DNA from: Verrucomicrobiota bacterium | GTDB lineage: Bacteria > Verrucomicrobiota > Verrucomicrobiia > Opitutales > Opitutaceae | Assembly (NCBI GenBank): GCA_023457715.1 | Contig: JAEWKR010000196.1 | Coordinates: 1-21,315, forward strand | Length of the DNA stretch: 21,315 nt | Direction of reading: 5' to 3' | The notes under the pieces: generated by a model | Told to the model about the DNA's origin: nothing | Database searches by the model: none | Seen by the model: only the letters and a program-made list of their open reading frames with translations | Program-made: the position numbers and the translations under genes | Shown here: one piece after another, positions 16,035 to 21,315 of the stretch | Layout: each line of letters opens with the position of its first letter | Position numbering within the stretch: the first letter of the stretch is position 1

Positions 16035-18053
16035 TTACTGCGAAGCGCGAGCTGTTGCCAACTGCTGGCGCAAGCGTAGCGCCTCGGTATTTTTTGGGTC
16101 AAGGCGCAAACAGGTCCCCAGCATCGCCTCCGCGAGGTACCGTCCGCTGGGGCGCAGGCTGAGATGATACGCGTAGTGGTACCAGGGGAGCGGGATCCGT
16201 GGTGCGAGGGCCAGCGCATGCGTGAAGTCATCGCCGGCGGCCGCGTACTCACCCTGCATGTCGCGCGCGACCCCCCGGCGCACCCAGAATTCGGCGACGT
16301 GAGGGCTGAGCGAAATCGCCGCGGTCGCGGCGGCCTCGGCCAGCCGGCCCAGTTCACGGGTGCGGTCGGGCTCAACGAGCGAAACCTGCGCATACGCGTA
16401 GGCCAGATCTGACGCGGCCTGGGCATGGAGGGGCATCAGCCGGTGCGCCTCCTCCAAATCCCGGACTGCGGTGGCGACGTTCCGGGCGAACCGGGGGTCC
16501 GAGGCCGCAGATCCGACAAGCACATCGATGGCCTCCCGGCCGCGTTCGCGCAGGCCCTCCGCCCGGTAAAGCGGGCCGAAGAACGTCGCAATGGCCCCCG
16601 TGCCGAGGAACAGGATTGCGACCGCCGCATAACGCGCCGAGCGCCGCAGGGGCCGGGACGACGCCGGCGCGGGGAGGTTGGCCGGAAGATCCGACCCCGA
16701 GGCCGTTCTCCCCCAGCCCAGCGCCACGACCACGCCAAAAGCGAGCCCCAGCGCGGGAATCTTGAAATGAAAGTCCACCAGGAGCTGCAGGGCGAACGCC
16801 AGCACGCCGATCCTGAACCCGTCCCGGACCCACGGATCGTCGAGCGCAGACCGGGGCGTCCGCCAGGGCGTGGGCTGGGGCGCGCGGTGCGACCGGCGCG
16901 CAGGTCCGACCGCGCCGAACCGCTTTCGCAACGACCCGGCCAGGAGCCAGGCGGCAGGTCCCAACAGCAGCACGAGCCCGATCGTTCCGTAGTCGCTCCA
17001 GGTGTTGAGGTAGTCGTTGTGCGCCCAGACCGGTTCATCGAGGAATCCCTCCGGCCGGTGGCGTTCGAAGGCATGGTTGTAGCTCCCGGCCCCGGTGCCA
17101 AGCCAGGGGCGCTCCCGGACCATTTGCCAACCGGCTCGCCACAGGATGGGGCGGCTGCGCTCACCCGCCTCGGCCACCAATGCGTCGACCCGGGCCTGCA
17201 CTTTGTCCGAGGCCAGATAGGCACCCAGGACGGCGAGGGTGACCAGCGCGGCGGCCGCGCCCGACCAGACCAGCCGCGTCCGGAGCGAACGCTGGGGACG
17301 AAGCAATGGCCAGACAACGAAGGCCGCCCCGAGCCCCAGCCAGGCGCCGCGGCTGATTGTCAGGCCGAGGCCGAAAAGCAACACGAGGGTGGTCCATCCG
17401 AAGAACACGCGCGCCGGTGGGCCCGCGCGCCGGCGGGTGGCGAGCGCGCCACAGGCCGGCAGCACGAGGAGGAGCAGTGCAGCCAGGCTGTTCGGGATCC
17501 CGAAGGGCCCGGTGGCCCGTCCCGCGTATTGCGCGACCTGCACCCGGCCCAGCATCAGCCAGCTGGGGTCGGCAAAACGTTGGTACGCGGCGAGCCCAAC
17601 GGCGGCGATCGCGATCGCCACCAAGACGCCCCAGAGCGCCCTCCGGGCGGCCGGCGACCGGACAAGGTCCAGCGTGATCCACATCACGGAGAGCAGTTGA
17701 AACCAGCCGAACCAGTCGATCCACCCCAGCCATTTCGTCGGTGACACCCAAAGGACGTTGGCCGCGGCATAAGCGAGGAACGGCAGCCAGGCGGCGCCCA
17801 CCGCCAGCCGCGAGGGTCCAAGGGGGACGTCGCGGTCTTCAGGCTGGCCCGGAGGGGATGTGCACGGCGGTTCCGGTAGAAACGCCAGGCGCAGCGCATG
17901 GACGCAGAGCAGCGCACCCGTGAGCGCGACGGTGAGAACCGCGGTCTCGGTCCTCGCCCCGCCGAGGCAGGCCGTTGTCCAGACAAGATTGGCTCCCAGC
18001 AATCCGGTCTGGATCCAGGTGAACACCGCACTGCGCTGCCGGGGCTGAAGCAC
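16035..18053 (-). CDS. Wzy/O-antigen-ligase-like polytopic membrane protein with C-terminal TPRs
   Basis: This protein of about 672 residues resembles O-antigen ligases and polymerases (Wzy_C), which join or polymerise lipid-linked glycans at the periplasmic face. There are about ten to twelve membrane segments. Key parts are FGIPNSLAALLLLVLP (184-199), LTISRGAWLG with R235 (231-240), and the large periplasmic loop ILWRAGWQMVRERPWLGTGAGSYN...WAHNDYLNTW with H345 (303-352), the hallmark of the family. A TPR segment covers about 525-665. Start is uncertain: the frame is open to 18329, but the first 50 to 80 codons translate the ATCCCGT array (tyrosine-glycine-isoleucine-arginine-aspartate units). 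The GTG at 18051-18053 gives a sensible N-terminus, though without a clear ribosome site. It heads the unit followed by fecR and the CHASE2 cyclase. Substrate is unknown; protein O-glycosylation is an alternative. Confidence 0.82.
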   Translation of the reverse strand: MLQPRQRSAVFTWIQTGLLGANLVWTTACLGGARTETAVLTVALTGALLCVHALRLAFLPEPPCTSPPGQPEDRDVPLGPSRLAVGAAWLPFLAYAAANVLWVSPTKWLGWIDWFGWFQLLSVMWITLDLVRSPAARRALWGVLVAIAIAAVGLAAYQRFADPSWLMLGRVQVAQYAGRATGPFGIPNSLAALLLLVLPACGALATRRRAGPPARVFFGWTTLVLLFGLGLTISRGAWLGLGAAFVVWPLLRPQRSLRTRLVWSGAAAALVTLAVLGAYLASDKVQARVDALVAEAGERSRPILWRAGWQMVRERPWLGTGAGSYNHAFERHRPEGFLDEPVWAHNDYLNTWSDYGTIGLVLLLGPAAWLLAGSLRKRFGAVGPARRSHRAPQPTPWRTPRSALDDPWVRDGFRIGVLAFALQLLVDFHFKIPALGLAFGVVVALGWGRTASGSDLPANLPAPASSRPLRRSARYAAVAILFLGTGAIATFFGPLYRAEGLRERGREAIDVLVGSAASDPRFARNVATAVRDLEEAHRLMPLHAQAASDLAYAYAQVSLVEPDRTRELGRLAEAAATAAISLSPHVAEFWVRRGVARDMQGEYAAAGDDFTHALALAPRIPLPWYHYAYHLSLRPSGRYLAEAMLGTCLRLDPKNTEALRLRQQLATARASQ

Positions 18054-18090
18054 CCGATGACTGCGCCAAAACCAAGGCGCGAGAGCAAGG

Positions 18091-18327
<237 letters not shown>

Positions 18328-18331
18328 ACCT

Positions 18332-18364
18332 AAAAAAAACGGCGCCACCGCAAAGGTGGCGCCG
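18332..18364 (-). terminator. Rho-independent terminator of glnII
   Basis: On the minus strand CGGCGCCACC (18364-18355) and GGTGGCGCCG (18349-18340) form a perfect 10-bp stem with a 5-base loop, followed by eight T residues (18339-18332). It begins 28 bases after the glnII stop codon. Confidence 0.93.
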
Positions 18365-18392
18365 GGTGTGGGGGAACAGATCTGACGAAGGA

Positions 18393-19427
18393 TTACTTCG
18401 TCGGGACAGTCAGGATCGTCTTGAGAATCCGACCGGCGACCAGGTACGGGTCCGCGGCGGAGTTCGGACGGCGATCTTCGAGGTAGCCTTTGTAACCCGC
18501 GTTGATGAAGCTGTGCGGCACGCGCACGGAGGCACCGCGATCGGCGACCCCGTAGCTGAACTTGTCGATCGACTGCGTCTCGTGGAGACCCGTCAGGCGC
18601 AGGTGATTGTCCGGGCCGTAGACCGCAATGTGTTCGTCCATGTGCTTGCTGAACGCCGCCATCAGCTTTTCGAAGTACTCCTTGCCGCCGACTTCCCGCA
18701 TGTGCTTGGTCGAGAAGTTGGAGTGCATGCCCGAGCCGTTCCAGTCGAGCGGGGCGTTATACACGCCGCGGATCGGCTTGCAGTGCCATTCGATGTCGAC
18801 GCCATAGGCCTCACCCAGGCGCATCATGATATAGCGGGCGACCCACATCTGGTCGGCGGCGGCCTTGGAGCCCTTGCCGAAGATCTGGAATTCCCACTGG
18901 CCCTTAGCCACCTCGGCATTGATGCCTTCATGGTTGATGCCTGCGGCAAGGCAAAGGTCGAGGTGCTCCTCGACGAGCTGGCGTGCGATGTCGCCGACGT
19001 TCTTGTAGCCGATACCGGTGTAGTACGGACCTTGCGGGGCCGGATAGCCGCTTTCGGGGAAACCGAGCGGGCGGCCGTCCTTGTAGAAGAAATATTCCTG
19101 CTCGAAGCCGAACCAGGCATCGTCGTCGTCGAGGATGGTGGCGCGGCTGTTGGAGGCGTGCGGCGTGACGCCGTCCGGCATCATGACCTCGCACATGACC
19201 AGCACGCCGTTGGTGCGGGCCGGGTCCGGGTAGAGCGCGACGGGCTTCAGCACGCAGTCGGAGCTATGGCCCTTTGCCTGCATCGTGGACGAGCCGTCGA
19301 ATCCCCAGAGCGGCAACTGCTCGAGCGTCGGGAAGGCCTCGAATTCCTTGACCTGCGTCTTGCCGCGGAGATTGGGGACCGGTGTGTATCCGTCCAGCCA
19401 GATATATTCGAGCTTGTATTTCGTCAT
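18393..19427 (-). CDS. glnII: Glutamine synthetase type II (GSII)
   Basis: This 344-residue protein makes glutamine from glutamate, ammonia and ATP. It is of the shorter GSII type known from rhizobia and eukaryotes, not the 470-residue GlnA type, and lacks the adenylylated tyrosine loop. The beta-grasp domain covers about 1-100 (YIWLDGYTPVPNLRGKT). Metal and substrate residues follow: E109/E111 (FEQEYFFY), E167 (NHEGIN), E172, E179 (GQWEFQ), H235 (GSGMHSNFST) and R319/R320 (DRRPNSAADPY). Start ATG at 19425-19427 with GAGG 6 bases upstream. An extra-looking segment, IRGVYNAPL, sits at 219-227. Tyr codons are TAT in 6 of 13 up to residue 223 but TAC in all six after it, hinting at two origins. 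The leader has a sigma-54 promoter and a divergent GstI-like gene, as in rhizobia. Activation by NtrC under nitrogen limitation is expected. Confidence 0.95.
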   Translation of the reverse strand: MTKYKLEYIWLDGYTPVPNLRGKTQVKEFEAFPTLEQLPLWGFDGSSTMQAKGHSSDCVLKPVALYPDPARTNGVLVMCEVMMPDGVTPHASNSRATILDDDDAWFGFEQEYFFYKDGRPLGFPESGYPAPQGPYYTGIGYKNVGDIARQLVEEHLDLCLAAGINHEGINAEVAKGQWEFQIFGKGSKAAADQMWVARYIMMRLGEAYGVDIEWHCKPIRGVYNAPLDWNGSGMHSNFSTKHMREVGGKEYFEKLMAAFSKHMDEHIAVYGPDNHLRLTGLHETQSIDKFSYGVADRGASVRVPHSFINAGYKGYLEDRRPNSAADPYLVAGRILKTILTVPTK

Positions 19428-19460
19428 TTCGACCTCACGTCAGCAATAGTTCAATCCGAA

Positions 19461-19494
19461 GCCCTCGAAGGGCGTCTCCGGCCGGGAACGGCCG
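19461..19494 (-). promoter_or_regulatory. Tandem hairpins in the glnII leader
   Basis: Two small stem-loops lie in the predicted approximately 210-base 5' UTR: GCCCT-TCG-AGGGC (19473-19461) and CGGCCG-TTCC-CGGCCG (19494-19479), both read on the minus strand. They are 34 or more bases upstream of the start codon. In rhizobia the small GstI protein is reported to block glnII translation, so a structured leader is a plausible target. The link here is inference. Confidence 0.45.
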
Positions 19495-19615
19495 CAGCCA
19501 CAAGGCGTTAAGCAAGCCGCGTGCCAGTCCGTAGCCAACGTTCAAGTGCAATGACGATGCGATGTCGTGTTCGACTGAGGGATGACGTGCCATCCGGGCC
19601 AGCATTTTCACAGAC

Positions 19616-19632
19616 TGCACAACTACTATGCA
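19616..19632. promoter_or_regulatory. NtrC-like binding site
   Basis: TGCACAACTACTATGCA has TGCA half-sites at the 17-base spacing of the NtrC consensus (TGCAC-N7-GTGCA); the inner bases match only on the left. It lies just at or downstream of the predicted glnII transcription start and upstream of the divergent small gene, so it could repress one promoter and act on the other. Further TGCA copies at 19647, 19671 and 19687 suggest a cluster. Confidence 0.45.
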
Positions 19633-19646
19633 GTTTATGATATTTT

Positions 19647-19663
19647 TGCAGGCATCATGCCCA
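19647..19663 (-). promoter_or_regulatory. Sigma-54 promoter for glnII
   Basis: Minus-strand TGGGCATGATGCCTGCA fits the -24/-12 consensus TTGGCACRNNNNYTGCW at all but two defined positions, with the essential GG and GC at correct spacing. Transcription would start near 19636, giving a leader of about 210 bases to the glnII ATG. Rhizobial glnII is known to use sigma-54 with NtrC. Confidence 0.72.
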
Positions 19664-19732
19664 AATGACTTGCAAACAACGGCTTATGCAGTACTGAATC
19701 TTTGTCGAAAGAAGTGAATGGGATTTCCGACA

Positions 19733-19930
19733 ATGGACGCGAAGACAAATCGCCCGTCGGCACAAATCTTGAGCTTTCCCGCCGGCGGGCATCGAACTGC
19801 CTCAATTTTGAGCGCCCAGGCCAAATTCGCGGCAGAGCTAAGGGCATTGCGCAAATTGAAGATCGCTCCGGAGACGGCCTGGTATCACCAGGAAGCGATC
19901 GACGGCGACCCCGGCACCCGCAAGAACTGA
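19733..19930 (+). CDS. DUF2735 / GstI-like small protein, divergent from glnII
   Basis: A 65-residue protein with the pattern I associate with the rhizobial DUF2735 family: SAQILSFPAGG near the N-terminus (residues 9-19) and WYHQEAI near the C-terminus (50-56), with a charged helical middle. In Rhizobium leguminosarum the small GstI protein (about 63 residues) is encoded upstream of and divergent to glnII, and inhibits GSII synthesis. Position, direction and size fit that role, though homology was not tested. The start could be the ATG at 19718 (five more residues, MGFPT); 19733 gives the family-like N-terminus and length. Neither has a strong Shine-Dalgarno. It is followed by a GACCCGG/CCGGGTC hairpin at 19945-19964. 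The upstream region is noticeably more AT-rich than the rest of the window. Confidence 0.7.
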   Translation: MDAKTNRPSAQILSFPAGGHRTASILSAQAKFAAELRALRKLKIAPETAWYHQEAIDGDPGTRKN

Positions 19931-19944
19931 GCGCAGGGCATCGA

Positions 19945-20042
19945 GACCCGGGCTTATCCGGGTCAATCCCGCAGCTAGTCCAAAGCTATCTTCCCTTGGC
20001 TCCGTCCAATGCCTCCACGTGATTCACCGCGCGGTGGATCAC
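19945..20042. other. Two stem-loops between convergent genes
   Basis: GACCCGG-N6-CCGGGTC (19945-19964) and GTGATTCACC-GCGC-GGTGGATCAC (20019-20042, one mismatched pair) lie between the 3' ends of the small gene and the ABC binding-protein gene. Neither is followed by a clear T run, so they are weak terminator candidates. Confidence 0.4.
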
Positions 20043-20055
20043 GCAGCCGCGAAGG

Positions 20056-21315
20056 TCATGCGTCTGGGTCGAGCCAGACCTTGCCCATATCCATCTCGAA
20101 GGACGGGTGCATCCGGTGGCCTTGCACCGCAGCCGCAGAATGGTTGTAGAGCTTGCGCCAGTACGGCTGGATGATCACACCGGACTGCTGAAGGATGGTC
20201 TGGATATCCTTCATGATCTCTCGCCGCGCGTCGGCATCGGACACCGACATCGCTCTTTCGAGCTTGCTGTCGAATTCCTTGTCCGCGAATGCGGTTTCGT
20301 TCCAGGATTCTCCCGACCGATAGCCGATCGCCAATATCTGGACCCCGAGGGGGCGCGAGTTCCAGGTCGTCAGTGAAAACGGATATTTGGCCCAGTCATT
20401 CCAGAAGGTCGAGCCAGGCAGGACGGTGCGCTTCACCTTGAAGCCTGCCTCGCGCATCTGGGTGGCGATGACGTCGCCGGTGTTCTTGTGCCACTCCTCG
20501 TCGGTCGAGATCAGCTCGTGCTCGAAATCCAGCTGACCGGCCTCGGCCATGAGCGCCTTCGCCTTGTCGATGTCGCGAGCAATGGGAGGAAGTTCGGCAT
20601 ATTCCGGGTGGATTTGACAGACATGGTGGTTTTCCGCCACCGAGCCCAAACCGCCATAGCCGAGTTGCAGGACAATCTCGTTGTCGACCGCAAGCTGTAT
20701 CGCTTGCCGAACCCGTACATCATCATAGGGCTTGTTGCCGATGTTGGTGCGGCAAACGATGGTAGCGGCGGTGACGACCTCCGACTTGACCAGGCCCAGG
20801 CCATCGAGGATCGACACGAAGTCGCCCGTCGTCTCGTAGTTCGTGTGAACTTCGCCCGATTCAAAGGCGTTAACTGTAGCATTGGGATCGGAGCCGTAGT
20901 CGATGAACTCGATACCGTCCAGCAGTGCTTCGCCACCCCACCATTTTCCGTCTTCGCGGCGCTTGTATTCGACCCGCACGCCGACGTCGTAGGAAACGAG
21001 TTCGAACGGGCCCGTGCCAATCGGGTTCGCCGCAAAATTTGCTCCGGTCTCATCGAAGCTGCGGTGGACGATCAGGGCGGTGTAGTCGGTTATCGACGGT
21101 ATGATCGTGATATCCGATTTCAGCAGCGTCAACTTGACGGTGAGATCGTCAATCTTGGTGACCGCGCCCTCACGGAGCTTTCCCGACGCTTCGTCGACCA
21201 GCGTCCCGAGGCGCCCCGGCATCGAATTGCCCTCGGCCGACCGGTCGCACCAGCGGGTGAAATTGAAAACGACGTCATCGGCATTGAAGGCGTCGCCATT
21301 GGTCCAGGTCACGCC
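20056..21315 (-). CDS. ABC transporter substrate-binding protein, family 5 (dipeptide/oligopeptide type), 5' end missing
   Basis: About 420 codons are present. The start lies beyond the right edge: the frame is open through 21315 and the first visible residues (GVTWTNGDAFNADDVVFNFTRW) are internal to the SBP_bac_5 fold. The signal peptide and roughly the first 90-120 residues are therefore missing. Family blocks seen are the DAFNADDVVFNF motif, PIGTGPFELVSYDVGVRVEYKR, and DVRVRQAIQLAVDNEIVLQLGYGG in the second lobe. Such proteins are periplasmic and deliver peptides, opines or related compounds to a DppBCDF-like permease. The ligand cannot be assigned. Many Tyr codons are TAT, like the 5' part of glnII and unlike ilvB. 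It looks alphaproteobacterial, which fits the neighbouring GstI-like gene. Permease and ATPase genes are not in the window. Confidence 0.9.
   Translation of the reverse strand, partial: GVTWTNGDAFNADDVVFNFTRWCDRSAEGNSMPGRLGTLVDEASGKLREGAVTKIDDLTVKLTLLKSDITIIPSITDYTALIVHRSFDETGANFAANPIGTGPFELVSYDVGVRVEYKRREDGKWWGGEALLDGIEFIDYGSDPNATVNAFESGEVHTNYETTGDFVSILDGLGLVKSEVVTAATIVCRTNIGNKPYDDVRVRQAIQLAVDNEIVLQLGYGGLGSVAENHHVCQIHPEYAELPPIARDIDKAKALMAEAGQLDFEHELISTDEEWHKNTGDVIATQMREAGFKVKRTVLPGSTFWNDWAKYPFSLTTWNSRPLGVQILAIGYRSGESWNETAFADKEFDSKLERAMSVSDADARREIMKDIQTILQQSGVIIQPYWRKLYNHSAAAVQGHRMHPSFEMDMGKVWLDPDA

Noticed and set aside
19658..19674. Sigma-54 promoter on the plus strand for the GstI-like gene
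   Set aside because: The -12 part (TTGCA) fits, but the essential -24 GG is CC.

Overview
The window looks like a high-GC bacterial chromosome fragment of two characters. Positions 1 to about 18,400 read like a Verrucomicrobiota genome, most likely Opitutaceae. This is a judgement from remembered protein families, high GC, chaperone gene leaders without an obvious Shine-Dalgarno sequence, and repeat-filled intergenic gaps; no search was run. From about 19,430 to the right edge the content reads like an alphaproteobacterium of the Rhizobiales type: a divergent small DUF2735/GstI-like gene, a sigma-54 promoter and a dipeptide-type ABC binding protein. The change falls near or inside the glutamine synthetase II gene.

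Left part (1-5,270, minus strand): dnaK, groES, groEL and a PhnP-like metallo-beta-lactamase-fold hydrolase, with stem-loop terminators after dnaK and after groEL. Next on the plus strand come a stand-alone LON-domain protein, a tRNA-Thr(CGT), queA, a small TPR protein and accA. A YmdB-type metallophosphoesterase (minus) and ilvB (plus) are divergent.

Centre (12,674-18,053, minus strand): a tight three-gene unit in the order Wzy/O-antigen-ligase-like membrane protein with C-terminal TPRs, secreted FecR-domain protein, and CHASE2-class III adenylate cyclase. The gaps are 10 and 18 bases. It looks like an envelope-sensing and cAMP-signalling unit tied to a glycan polymerase or ligase.

Right part (18,393-21,315): glnII (minus) with its own terminator, two leader hairpins, a sigma-54 promoter and an NtrC-like half-site pair, the divergent GstI-like gene, and the 3' part of an oligopeptide/dipeptide-type ABC transporter binding protein that runs off the edge.

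The most unusual feature is the intergenic DNA of the first 18.4 kb. Many gaps hold short-period (6-8 base, often 7) degenerate tandem repeats. In several gaps a G/purine-rich array on the left is matched by its reverse complement on the right, flanking a core with its own palindrome (sometimes REP-like). The repeat word differs from gap to gap while the architecture is kept. No such arrays were seen to the right of glnII, which supports the idea of a seam there.
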